Positions 23,238 to 31,360 of a stretch of DNA of 44,555 bases are shown piece by piece. Position numbers and translations under genes: made by a program. Source of the DNA: Clostridia bacterium (GTDB taxonomy: Bacteria; Bacillota; Clostridia; Christensenellales; Borkfalkiaceae); assembly GCA_900764105.1 (NCBI GenBank), contig CAAFMS010000001.1, positions 1-44,555 of the forward strand, written 5' to 3'. Each line of letters starts with the position of its first letter. Within the stretch, counting starts at the first letter, position 1. The notes under the pieces are model-generated. The model was not told the DNA's origin, searched no databases, and saw nothing but the letters and a program-made list of their open reading frames with translations.

Positions 23238-23254
23238 ATGACAACTACGGTCAT
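23238..23254 (-). promoter_or_regulatory. Possible operator upstream of hsdM
   Basis: ATGAC-N7-GTCAT is an inverted repeat about 55 bases before the hsdM start, beside a possible -10 (TATGAT). The adjacent Xre-type gene is a candidate binder, as for controller proteins of restriction systems. Confidence 0.35.
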
Positions 23255-23283
23255 AATTAAAATATTTTTCTTAAATTCGGCAA

Positions 23284-23496
23284 TTATTTTTCGTCGTCCA
23301 CGATTTCGACGATATCGTCAAGCGTACAGCCAAGCGCCGTACAGATTTTTATAAGCACGTCGGAATTTACCGAAACGCCGTCCTTCTTCATTTTTGCAAG
23401 CGTTGCGGGGCTTACTTTTGCGAGCGCGGCGAGTTCCTTGCTCTTCATCTCCCTGTCTATCAGTAATTTGAATAATTTCTTATAACTTGCTGCCAT
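23284..23496 (-). CDS. Xre/Cro-type transcriptional regulator
   Basis: The protein (70 residues from the ATG at 23496) is a single Cro/CI-type helix-turn-helix: YKKLFKLLIDREMKSKELAALAKVSPATLAKMKKDGVSVNSDVLIKICTALGCTLDDIVEI, where the two helices and the turn are clear. The start at 23496 has GAGGTG just upstream; an ATG four codons earlier overlaps that site and is less likely. It lies 98 bases upstream of hsdM in the same direction, so it probably acts as a controller for the restriction operon. Its own promoter has an extended -10 (TGTTATAAT, 23523-23531). Confidence 0.85.
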   Translation of the reverse strand: MAASYKKLFKLLIDREMKSKELAALAKVSPATLAKMKKDGVSVNSDVLIKICTALGCTLDDIVEIVDDEK

Positions 23497-23537
23497 AATA
23501 CACCTCATTGACTACTTTATTCGATTATAACATAAAT

Positions 23538-23563
23538 AAAAATGCTTGCCGGCAAGAGCATTT
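23538..23563 (-). terminator. Hairpin just upstream of the Xre promoter
   Basis: AAAATGC/GCATTTT encloses TTGCC/GGCAA, followed on the minus strand by TATTTATG. It would stop readthrough into the regulator from the right. Confidence 0.45.
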
Positions 23564-23582
23564 TTATGATTGCTTTCAATCT

Positions 23583-23648
23583 CGCAGCCGCGCCGAAGGC
23601 GCGGGGGAAAGCGAAAGCTTTCGTTTTGCAGAATTGCAAAACTCTGCG
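23583..23648. other. Cloverleaf-like four-way junction sequence
   Basis: An outer stem CGCAG/CTGCG (23583-23587 with 23644-23648) encloses three contiguous perfect hairpins: CCGCGCC-GAA-GGCGCGG (23588-23604), GAAAGC-GAAA-GCTTTC (23607-23622) and GTTTTGCA-GAAT-TGCAAAAC (23623-23642). Only two or three bases are left unpaired between arms. It has no tRNA anticodon features and no open frame. It may be a structured RNA or a DNA cruciform element such as a REP-type repeat. Confidence 0.55.
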
Positions 23649-23749
23649 TTCATTATAACATTTTTCGGTATGTTTTGCAATAGGTATTTGAAATAAATTA
23701 AAAGAGCGTTTAATTTATTTAATCATTTTTAAAGGTAATATAAAAAAAT

Positions 23750-23785
23750 AAAGGCAGTCGCCCTCATTTGAAAGCGACTGCCTTT
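23750..23785 (-). terminator. Strong terminator downstream of the pilin-like remnant
   Basis: A perfect 12-base stem AAAGGCAGTCGC/GCGACTGCCTTT with a 12-base loop is followed on the minus strand by ATTTTTTTATA. Confidence 0.75.
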
Positions 23786-23805
23786 ATTATATAATAGTTA
23801 TAAAA

Positions 23806-24204
23806 CTATTTTGTTTTTTTTGCCGAAATTACTTTCTCGGGTTCTTTATATTCGCCTGTATGACAGAGTGCGAAACGCAGGGCGATAATCGTTAATTTCG
23901 TTTTTGCGTATAATTTTAACAAGATACGGACAAGTCCGATAACGTAATTTTTAAGCATCTTCCGAGCCTTTTCTTTATCCTCGTTCTTCTGCGCAATCGC
24001 AAAAAATACGCCCATCACGATACTCCATACGCCTGCGGTCGTAAGCGGAAAGCGCAATAATTTCTTCCTCGGAAGGCAGAGTTTTATACGAAAGCGTTTT
24101 ATAATTTTCCCTGCCCGCCGCCCTCGCAAAAGAAAATGCGACAATTAAACTCATCGACATCAGAACGGTAAACAATGCGCATAAATTTTTTTACGGTTAT
24201 TCAT
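23806..24204 (-). pseudogene. Frameshifted small membrane protein, pilin-like
   Basis: An ATG at 24204 has GGAG upstream, but the frame stops after 14 codons. Adding one base to a run of seven A residues near 24190 restores a good signal peptide (LFTVLMSMSLIVAFSFARA). A second shift near 24060 leads into VWSIVMGVFFAIAQKNEDKE and ARKMLKNYVIGLVRILLKL, which resembles the second helix of TrbC/VirB2-like pilins of Gram-positive conjugative elements. The rest (to 23806) is basic. It is probably the remnant of a conjugative-element gene. The 278 bases between it and the sugar locus hold only a terminator and short repeats. Confidence 0.4.
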
Positions 24205-24303
24205 ATCTTCTCCAAGGCGAAAATCATATCGAAAGCCGCCAGACTAATAAAAATTTTCTGCAATCAGTCCGAAAACAAACCGAAACCGACCGAAAACAAA
24301 AAT

Positions 24304-24330
24304 CGGGCATACTCGATATGAGTATACCCG
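24304..24330 (-). terminator. Terminator of the glycan locus
   Basis: CGGGCATACTC/GAGTATACCCG (one mismatch) with a five-base loop is followed on the minus strand by ATTTTTGTTTT, about 150 bases after the stop of the last locus gene. Confidence 0.7.
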
Positions 24331-24482
24331 ATACGCCCGAAAAAGTCAAAAATAAACCCTTTCCGGTTTCACGCCACCCTTTCCGGTTTCTATGCCAGAC
24401 AAGAATAATTTGTATCATATGCGTCATGCAAATATATGACTCGATAAAAAATATTATCCGCCGAAAACCATTGCCGTCAAAA

Positions 24483-25736
24483 TTAACCTTTTATCGTCGG
24501 TAAGGGCATTACGTCTCTGATTTTTCTGTTTTTGTATTCGCCGCGGGTGAAATCGGGAACGGAAACCGGCGCGCCGCCGCTTCTTATCGATTCTTCCGAA
24601 AGGGCGGTTACGCACATCATGGCGCATGCTTCGTATACGTCGATCGGCATGTCCTCTTTGTTTGAAACGGCGCGGAAGAAATGCTTTAACATGATGAAAT
24701 CCATTCCGCCGTGACCCGTTTTGAGCTGCTCCTCGGTTATCGTTTTCCAATCCTCGGGGAGATATTCGGAATAATCGTCCTGACTGTTCAAAGAATCCTG
24801 AATTACGTTTTTCTCGTGATTGAATCTGTCGCCGTCCAGAACGACTGCCCGAAGTGTCTGATTGTAATAACCTTTCGTGCCGCTTACGGTAATTTCACGG
24901 TCGTATAAACGGGGCAAAGTGGTATCGAGTTTAAGGGTTATAAGTTCGCCGTTTTCGCATTCTATCATCGTTGTCACGACGTCGCCCTGGCGGAACTTCG
25001 TCCCTTTAAGCGCAGCGACCTCGTCGTGCGAAGCTATATATTCGTTAAGACCGACGGCTTTTGAAGCCATGGCGGTAAGCCTTGTGAACTTGTTTCCGCG
25101 CGTTATGCCGAGAAGTTTCACGATAGGTCCGAGTTCGTGTGTGGGATAATTTTCGCAATTGTGGTTTTTATATTCCTCGAGCCTGTAATGCCCGCGTTTT
25201 AACCCGACTTCGGTTATCTCGTTGCGAAGGTCATGGCAATACGCGCCGTGGCAATAACTGATTTCGCCGAGTTTTCCGTTCCTCGCGAGCGAAGTTACCA
25301 GAAGTTCGTCCTTATTGTAACAGCAATTTTCAAGGAACATGAACGGAGTTTTCGTCCTTTCGTACGTTTCGACGAGCTTTTGCATATCGCCGAGGTTATG
25401 CGTTCCGCCAACTTCTATGGCAACGGCGATTCCCTTTTCCATCGCGGCGAGCGCGACTTCCACGTGCGAAGCCCAGCTCGTGCAGACGATAACCGCGTCA
25501 ACCTCGCTCGATAAAACCTCGTTATAATCCTTCGTTTCGAGCGGCTTTTTCTGTCCCGCAGCCATAACCTTTTCCGCGGCGAATTTTATTCTTTCCTCGT
25601 AGCCGTCGCATAAAGCCGTAACCAAAACGTCGGAATTATTCAAAATGTTGCCGAGAAGCCCTATCGAGCCGTCCGTCATTCCGTAAGCTGCTCCGCGCTG
25701 ACCCAAACCTATTAAACCTATTTTCAATTTTTCCAT
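24483..25736 (-). CDS. Gfo/Idh/MocA-family oxidoreductase 1
   Basis: The 417-residue protein has an N-terminal Rossmann fold with GLIGLGQRG (7-15) and the family C-terminal alpha/beta domain. Instead of the usual EKP it has VAIEVGGTHN, and the catalytic Lys position is not clear, as in the GH109-like and other divergent members. Gfo/Idh/MocA enzymes oxidise or reduce sugars and inositols with NAD(P); some act as NAD-dependent glycosidases. It has no signal peptide. AGGTGA precedes the ATG. It is the last gene of the glycan locus, 74 bases after the GH94-like gene, and belongs with the second family member at 31357-32616. The substrate is unknown. Confidence 0.85.
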   Translation of the reverse strand: MEKLKIGLIGLGQRGAAYGMTDGSIGLLGNILNNSDVLVTALCDGYEERIKFAAEKVMAAGQKKPLETKDYNEVLSSEVDAVIVCTSWASHVEVALAAMEKGIAVAIEVGGTHNLGDMQKLVETYERTKTPFMFLENCCYNKDELLVTSLARNGKLGEISYCHGAYCHDLRNEITEVGLKRGHYRLEEYKNHNCENYPTHELGPIVKLLGITRGNKFTRLTAMASKAVGLNEYIASHDEVAALKGTKFRQGDVVTTMIECENGELITLKLDTTLPRLYDREITVSGTKGYYNQTLRAVVLDGDRFNHEKNVIQDSLNSQDDYSEYLPEDWKTITEEQLKTGHGGMDFIMLKHFFRAVSNKEDMPIDVYEACAMMCVTALSEESIRSGGAPVSVPDFTRGEYKNRKIRDVMPLPTIKG

Positions 25737-25810
25737 ATCTCACCTATATAGCCGATTGAAACCTCGACAGCACTCGCTCTGAAGCCGTCTTCCGGGGTTT
25801 TTATGACTTA

Positions 25811-28096
25811 TTAAAATTTGCAAATAACGTTATGCACGCTGCCCTTGCCCGTCAAAGGAAGTTTTTTAACGGGTTTACCGTCGCATATCAGCTGTTTTAT
25901 ATCCGATCTCTCGTAAGTAATTTCGTAAGTTTCACCCCTGAAAATCCTTTTAACGGTAACGCCGTCCCATTCCGCGGGAAGGCATGGCGACACTTCAAGC
26001 CCGTCGAAAGTCGGCTTCACGCCGCACATGAATTCGGTTACGCACCGATACAGCCAACCCGCCGTTCCCGTTATCCAGCTCATGGGCGCATAGCCCGCGA
26101 TATATTTGTTTTCGGGACCCATATACATATTGCTCACGGCATACGGCTCAACTCCGTTTTCGGGATTTTTCGGATTGTCGTAAGATATCATTTTCAGCGT
26201 TTTATACGCCGTATCCGCCCTTTTAAGCATGCAGTCCGCCGCGATTTTGAACGCCGCGCCGTGATTATACACCGCGCCGTTTTCGACAAGCCCCGGCTGA
26301 AAATATGACACTCTGCCGATGTTTTCGTCGCCGTGCGTAAAACTCGGGCGACACTGAACGTAACCGTAATCGCATTTAAGCTCTTTTTCGACTCCGTCCA
26401 TAATTTTATTCTGTTCTTCCCTGCTGCCTATCCCCGCTAAGACAGACCACGTTTGCGGATTCAGAAAAATCCTTTCGGCGCCGCCTATTGTTTCGCCCTC
26501 GTCGTTATATCCGTAAACGAAATGCCCGCCGACGGTGCCGTGCGTTAAAATCGCCGAAACAAGCTCGTTTTTCTTCTTCTCGTAGCCGCCGATAAGGCTC
26601 TCTTTGCCCGAAATTTTCAATATTTCGTTAAGCTCGTTAATTGCTTTTACGGTCGCAATCGAAAGCCATACGCTTTCGCCGATATTTTTGCGCCCGACGC
26701 TATTCATGCTGTCGTTCCAGTCGCCGCCCCGCCACAAAACGAGATTGCGCTTCCCGCGGGAAGAAAGCAGATAATCTATCGCCGCAAGAAGGTGGTTTAA
26801 AACCGATTCGTTTTTTTCGCCCGCGATATACGGCTCGGTTACGTATGCGTCCGCAAAACTCGCGTTTTCGTAACTATCACCCTTTAAAAACGGCACTTTT
26901 TCGCTTAAAATCGACAAATCGCCGCTTTCGTTTATGTAAGAAAGCAGTGCGCCCGATATCCACACTCCGCCGTCGTTATACGGAAATTTAAAGCTCGGCT
27001 CGAACATTCTGATGGGGTTTCCGTCTTCATACTGATATTTCAGGGCATGCAGAATCTGCTTTTTCGCAGACTTCGGATCCATGGAAACGAACGCCGTTAT
27101 ATCCTGCATTACGTCGCGAAAACCCTTTCCGTAAAGCCTGCCCCACGTTTTGCCGAGAGACGTCTGCCGTTTGAGCCAGATATTCGTCTGAGAATTAAGG
27201 TATATATCGGGCGAATTAAGTTCGAAAACGTTGTATTCGCTCTCATTTTCCTTGCGAACCTTGTCAAGTTCCCCGCCGAAAGTCGTATCTTCAAGATACT
27301 TCTTTTTAAGACATTTTATCTCTTCGACGTTTCTCGCCGCAAAAGCGCAGAAAGTCGCTTCGAATTCATTGCCTTTTGAAAAAATATCCGAAAACTGAAA
27401 CGCGGCGACGTATTCCGCCTCGAAGGTCGCGCCCGTGCACGATAACTTTTCGTTTTTTAATGCCGTCGGATTTTCGTAACCGTTATAAACGCCTTTGAAT
27501 TCGGCGGGCGAAAGATCGTATGCGTCGTACTTTTTGTCGCACCCGACGAAAACTTTCGTGAAGTCGTTCGGGAGCGCGAAACCGTCGTGACGATATAAAA
27601 GCCCGTTAAGCGATTCGTCGTTATCCGCCACCCCGTAAGCGTCGTGCCAGGAGAGCGCGGGAGTGGGATTGATACAGAAATACCCGTCTATAAGCCGATT
27701 ATCTCCGCGTTTATTGATTATTTTTACGTTATATAAAACAACGGCGTCGTCTTTCGGAACACATATCGTGAAGATAACTTCAAGCCCGTTATATCCGCTT
27801 ATTACCCGCTGATAATTTATTCCGACGTGCGTTTCGTGAACGTCGAAAGGCAAATCTCCGTAATTTCTCGTTGCAGAGTAAGCTTCGCCCGTCGTTCTGT
27901 CCCTAATGTAGACGTTCCTCACGCCCTTTTCGATATCGCGCCTCTGAGTGCCTATCGCCATCCGTGAAAAGCCGTTACCGAACTGATCGCTCATGCAAAC
28001 GACGTTTTCGTTCCATAAATAGTTGAGCCAAGGTCTTCTCGGCTTCATGTTCTTTATAATATATTCTTTGTTTTTATCGTCAAAAAATCCTTGCAT
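25811..28096 (-). CDS. GH94-type glycoside phosphorylase-like enzyme
   Basis: The 761-residue protein has the GH94 layout: an N-terminal beta-sandwich (about 1-290), a helical linker and an (alpha/alpha)6 barrel (about 330-700). The motif WRGGDWNDSM contains the catalytic Asp region of cellobiose and chitobiose phosphorylases (Asp459 and Asp462). NPQTWSVLAG and QPGLVENGAVYNHGAAFKI are further GH94 signatures near the phosphate and sugar sites. Such enzymes split beta-linked disaccharides with phosphate inside the cell. No signal peptide is present. The ATG has no obvious ribosome binding site and lies 21 bases after the GH37-like gene, so it may rely on coupling. The natural disaccharide cannot be told. 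Confidence 0.85.
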   Translation of the reverse strand: MQGFFDDKNKEYIIKNMKPRRPWLNYLWNENVVCMSDQFGNGFSRMAIGTQRRDIEKGVRNVYIRDRTTGEAYSATRNYGDLPFDVHETHVGINYQRVISGYNGLEVIFTICVPKDDAVVLYNVKIINKRGDNRLIDGYFCINPTPALSWHDAYGVADNDESLNGLLYRHDGFALPNDFTKVFVGCDKKYDAYDLSPAEFKGVYNGYENPTALKNEKLSCTGATFEAEYVAAFQFSDIFSKGNEFEATFCAFAARNVEEIKCLKKKYLEDTTFGGELDKVRKENESEYNVFELNSPDIYLNSQTNIWLKRQTSLGKTWGRLYGKGFRDVMQDITAFVSMDPKSAKKQILHALKYQYEDGNPIRMFEPSFKFPYNDGGVWISGALLSYINESGDLSILSEKVPFLKGDSYENASFADAYVTEPYIAGEKNESVLNHLLAAIDYLLSSRGKRNLVLWRGGDWNDSMNSVGRKNIGESVWLSIATVKAINELNEILKISGKESLIGGYEKKKNELVSAILTHGTVGGHFVYGYNDEGETIGGAERIFLNPQTWSVLAGIGSREEQNKIMDGVEKELKCDYGYVQCRPSFTHGDENIGRVSYFQPGLVENGAVYNHGAAFKIAADCMLKRADTAYKTLKMISYDNPKNPENGVEPYAVSNMYMGPENKYIAGYAPMSWITGTAGWLYRCVTEFMCGVKPTFDGLEVSPCLPAEWDGVTVKRIFRGETYEITYERSDIKQLICDGKPVKKLPLTGKGSVHNVICKF

Positions 28097-28117
28097 ACAA
28101 TTATGTTTGCCGAAAAG

Positions 28118-29344
28118 TTATTTTTCGGTTTTATCCTTTAAAAAATATTCGAAAACGCCTGCCGTCCAGCCGAGCATTTCGGGAACGTCGTATTCGTTGA
28201 CGGTTGCAACGCCGCCATGGACGCCGTCGTACTTTTCCCAGAGTCTTCCCGTTTTTTCAAACGCGTCCGCAACGGTGTTTAGATATTTATCCGCTATCTC
28301 CTTAGCTTTTTCTTCTTCGCCGCATGTCTTTGCCGCAACGTAAGCTAAATAGTTATCGGGCGCCCAGCTGTTGGGATATCCCCACTGATAGGCGATCCGA
28401 TCGTCGGTTTTTTCAACCGAAACAACGCCGTTTTTATGTAAAAGCCCGTCTATAAGCCGATTAAACGCCTTTTTATCGTTCAATAGCCCCGCAAAAAACG
28501 GCATGAACTGCGCGCTGCAATTTATCTCGGAACGCTTGCCCGTAACAAAGTTATAATCGTAATAAAGCCCGTCTTTCTCCTTCAGATATTCGTCCATGAG
28601 CCTTTTTCTGTTCTGCGCGGCTTCGCCGAAAAAGGGAGCTTTCTCGGGTTCGAAATCGAGAGCCGCTTCAAAAAGCATGTTTTCAAAGGCATACAGATGA
28701 GAATTCAAATCGACGGGAATTATCTCGTCGCCGCAAAAGCCGAATCTCGGAGTCCAGTCCATTCCGCTTTCCGCAACGGCGATGAAACCGTGCGCGAGGG
28801 CGATTTTTTCTTCTTTTGTTTTTTCGCCCGCAAGTTTAAGCCTGTCGTTTGCCACGACGTCGTAATAATCCAGAAGTTCGTAATCGGGCAGGCTGTGATG
28901 ATAATATCTGTTAAGCCCCGTCGGCGTAATGCGTTCGGTCTGCCAGAAAAAATATTCGTCCTTTAACCTCGGATATGCTTTTTTGAACCACTTTTTATCG
29001 CCCGTCGCCTCGAAAACGTCTTTAACCATAAGGTAAAGATAAGGCGGCTGGGAGCAGAATTTCAATAAATGCATACTGAGCGCGTTCGGGACGAACCCGT
29101 ATTTTTTAACGGCGTTCAAAAGGTTATCAACGTTGTTTTTCGCGTCTTCCGTCCGCCCGTCCGCAATAAGCCCTTTGTTCGTAAAGTAAGTATCCCAATA
29201 AAAAAGGCTTTTGAACGGTCCGTCTATGCAAGGCGGCGTAAACGGCTTTACGTAAAGCGACGGCGAAGCCGCGTTTTCGGGCGCGATAACAGCCTGCTCC
29301 CAATGCGAAATTATATATTCGTGAGTTTCGGTAATATTATCCAT
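28118..29344 (-). CDS. GH37 trehalase-like glycoside hydrolase
   Basis: The protein (408 residues from the ATG at 29344) shows the trehalase motifs: FYWDTYFTNKGL, ESGMDWTPRF, and QWGYPNSWAPDNYLAY, with WEKYDGVHGG near the end. The fold is (alpha/alpha)6. In GH37 the catalytic acid is in the ESGWD-type motif and the base near the EKY motif, and both are present. The start at 29344 has GAGG seven bases upstream; an upstream ATGATG has no such site. It has no signal peptide, so it acts on imported sugar. True alpha,alpha-trehalase is possible, but the context of a GH94 enzyme and oxidoreductases suggests another disaccharide. Confidence 0.8.
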   Translation of the reverse strand: MDNITETHEYIISHWEQAVIAPENAASPSLYVKPFTPPCIDGPFKSLFYWDTYFTNKGLIADGRTEDAKNNVDNLLNAVKKYGFVPNALSMHLLKFCSQPPYLYLMVKDVFEATGDKKWFKKAYPRLKDEYFFWQTERITPTGLNRYYHHSLPDYELLDYYDVVANDRLKLAGEKTKEEKIALAHGFIAVAESGMDWTPRFGFCGDEIIPVDLNSHLYAFENMLFEAALDFEPEKAPFFGEAAQNRKRLMDEYLKEKDGLYYDYNFVTGKRSEINCSAQFMPFFAGLLNDKKAFNRLIDGLLHKNGVVSVEKTDDRIAYQWGYPNSWAPDNYLAYVAAKTCGEEEKAKEIADKYLNTVADAFEKTGRLWEKYDGVHGGVATVNEYDVPEMLGWTAGVFEYFLKDKTEK

Positions 29345-29385
29345 CGTTTTCCTCGCTTTTACCCGCATCATTCTGCGGCTGCTTG

Positions 29386-29416
29386 TTAAAATATCTTATC
29401 TTTAAAATATCTTATC
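29386..29416. repeat. 16-bp tandem duplication at a stop codon
   Basis: TTAAAATATCTTATC occurs at 29386-29400 and again at 29402-29416. The right copy contains the last codons and TAA of the gene at 29402-31360. The left copy lies just outside it, as expected for a recent slippage duplication. Confidence 0.7.
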
Positions 29417-31360
29417 CGCATCATCGTTTTCAAAAATACTCCCCGCCGCTCTCGACCACACGTAACGTGAAAGTCCGCTGTCGGTCTGCTTCGGGAATCC
29501 GTTCACTATGCGGAAATTTACGTCTTCGCACCTGTCCGTAAAACCGCCGCCCGTGATGTAATCGGGCTGATAGCACGCATAGCTCCTGCCGAGACTGTCT
29601 ATCTTCGAGAAATTGCTCATAAAGCCGTTTTTTGCCTTTTCGAAATATACCTCGTCACCCGTGAGCTTATAATACCAGAAATCGGCTTCGGCGCGCCAGA
29701 TCGTCCAGGCATGCCCCATGCAAAGCGCGTTGCCGTCCTTATCGCCCTCCCATTTCGTCTCCCACCAACGGAGCGAACTGAAAAACATGGGCGCCTTGTC
29801 GGTTTTCACCACCCAGCTGTCGTGCATGTCGAGAATCTCTTTTGCGCGGGCGATATATTCTTCTTTTCTTTCGACTTTTGCGCAAAAATAAAGCAAAGTG
29901 AGCGCGGAACAGGACATACTGCCCTCCTCTATAAACGGCTCGGCTTCGTCCTGTATAAGAGTTTCCGTCGGGAAGAAAATTCCGCGGTCGTAAACGTGCT
30001 TTGCCATCTTTTCCGCCGCCGCGTAATATTCTTTCGATTTTTCGGGCATTCTGCCCTTCAAAAACTCCGCCGTTTCGATTACGGGAATGATAAGACAGCA
30101 AACGGTTGTGTAATCTTCCGTCGTTTTCGACCACTCCATGAACGTTTCTATCGCGCCGCTTTCGGATAAGTGGTTTTGCAAAACGCTGTCCAACGCGTTC
30201 ACGGCGTAATCGAGATACAGCTTTTCACCGAAAAACTTATACGCGTCGAGAAGAATTCCTATGCCGAAGAACTGCTCCTGAACTCTGTTCGAATTGAAAA
30301 CGTTATACGCGGGATAGCCTTTCCGCGCTTTGTAAAAAATCGTTTCTCTATCTTTTGCCTTGCTCTCGTCCCGTTCGGTTATCGTTTCGAGCGCGTCTTT
30401 TATCTTTTCGATTAACGATTCGTCTTTGCCGAACCTCTGCATGTATCTCAAAATTGCGGACACGTAACATTTCCATTCGCAAAGATTTCCGTCGCCCGTA
30501 GCCAAATCTTCTTTGCTTACCGTTTGCATTGACTTGGAAAAAAGCTCGTTAATCGACTTATATGCGTAGATTGTGCAGTCAATGCCCGCATTTCCCCCCG
30601 TGTGAGGGGTAGCCGTCAAAAGCCCTTCGCGGGGCGGCTCGACTTCCGCGTATCCTCCGAGATTCGCGAAATTTCTATCCCCGACGCGAAGATAGTCGAA
30701 ATTGCCGTAAACGTCTATTCTCAGCTTTTCGCCGAGCTTTACATAACTTTTTTCGTAAAACGCGACGGGAAGTTTTTTAATTTCGGCAACTTTTTTCAAC
30801 CCCTCTTTATATGAGGAAACAGGCAGAAAAATAAGTTTAAGCCATCTGCTTCCGCTTCCGTTATACGCCTTGTCGAAAGAAGCAAGAAATTTTAGATTAT
30901 CGAAATACTGTCCGCCCGAAAAAAGCGAATAATCCATTTTCCAGCCGTCGCTTCTCCCTACGGACAAAATAAGAAGATTATCCCCCTCGGGGTTTGTGAG
31001 ATAGCAGAAAATATGCTTGTTATCGACGGAATTATAGGGCGAATTGAAAAGATATTGCTTTTTCCACCCGCCGCAATTCTTCTTCCCCATGAATTTAATG
31101 GGAAGATTAAGCCCGAACTCGGACAAATCGTCGCTCGAAGTTCTCAATGAGACGTAATATCCGTCCGACGTTTTGCGGACGACCAATTTGCTTTTCGTTT
31201 CGGCGTTTATTCCGTTTTCGTCGAAAATTCCCTTTCGGGAAAGATAGGGCGTGCCTTGCGGCTTCGCCCCTTTGGTTATATCGTCCGTCTTTAAAGTATA
31301 CGAAACGGACAAATCGTCCGTGAAATACTTGTTTTTTAACTCTGCGTATTCCGGATTCAT
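29402..31360 (-). CDS. Uncharacterised (alpha/alpha)6-type glycosidase-like protein
   Basis: The 652-residue protein has a beta-rich N-terminal half (about 1-260) and a helical C-terminal half with repeated helix pairs (for example EQFFGIGILLDAYKFFGEKLYLDYAVNAL and MGHAWTIWRAEADFWYYKLTGDEVYFEKA), which is the look of six-hairpin glycosidases. Acidic candidates include EEGSMSCSAL and the WWETKWEGDKDGN region. I do not recognise the exact family. The ATG overlaps the stop of the upstream oxidoreductase by four bases (ATGA), so it is in the same operon. No signal peptide is present. It probably cleaves or binds an imported glycan; the reaction is unknown. Confidence 0.65.
   Translation of the reverse strand: MNPEYAELKNKYFTDDLSVSYTLKTDDITKGAKPQGTPYLSRKGIFDENGINAETKSKLVVRKTSDGYYVSLRTSSDDLSEFGLNLPIKFMGKKNCGGWKKQYLFNSPYNSVDNKHIFCYLTNPEGDNLLILSVGRSDGWKMDYSLFSGGQYFDNLKFLASFDKAYNGSGSRWLKLIFLPVSSYKEGLKKVAEIKKLPVAFYEKSYVKLGEKLRIDVYGNFDYLRVGDRNFANLGGYAEVEPPREGLLTATPHTGGNAGIDCTIYAYKSINELFSKSMQTVSKEDLATGDGNLCEWKCYVSAILRYMQRFGKDESLIEKIKDALETITERDESKAKDRETIFYKARKGYPAYNVFNSNRVQEQFFGIGILLDAYKFFGEKLYLDYAVNALDSVLQNHLSESGAIETFMEWSKTTEDYTTVCCLIIPVIETAEFLKGRMPEKSKEYYAAAEKMAKHVYDRGIFFPTETLIQDEAEPFIEEGSMSCSALTLLYFCAKVERKEEYIARAKEILDMHDSWVVKTDKAPMFFSSLRWWETKWEGDKDGNALCMGHAWTIWRAEADFWYYKLTGDEVYFEKAKNGFMSNFSKIDSLGRSYACYQPDYITGGGFTDRCEDVNFRIVNGFPKQTDSGLSRYVWSRAAGSIFENDDADKIF

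Noticed and set aside
23583..23648. tRNA gene
   Set aside because: Stem lengths, loops and conserved tRNA bases do not fit, although the shape is cloverleaf-like.
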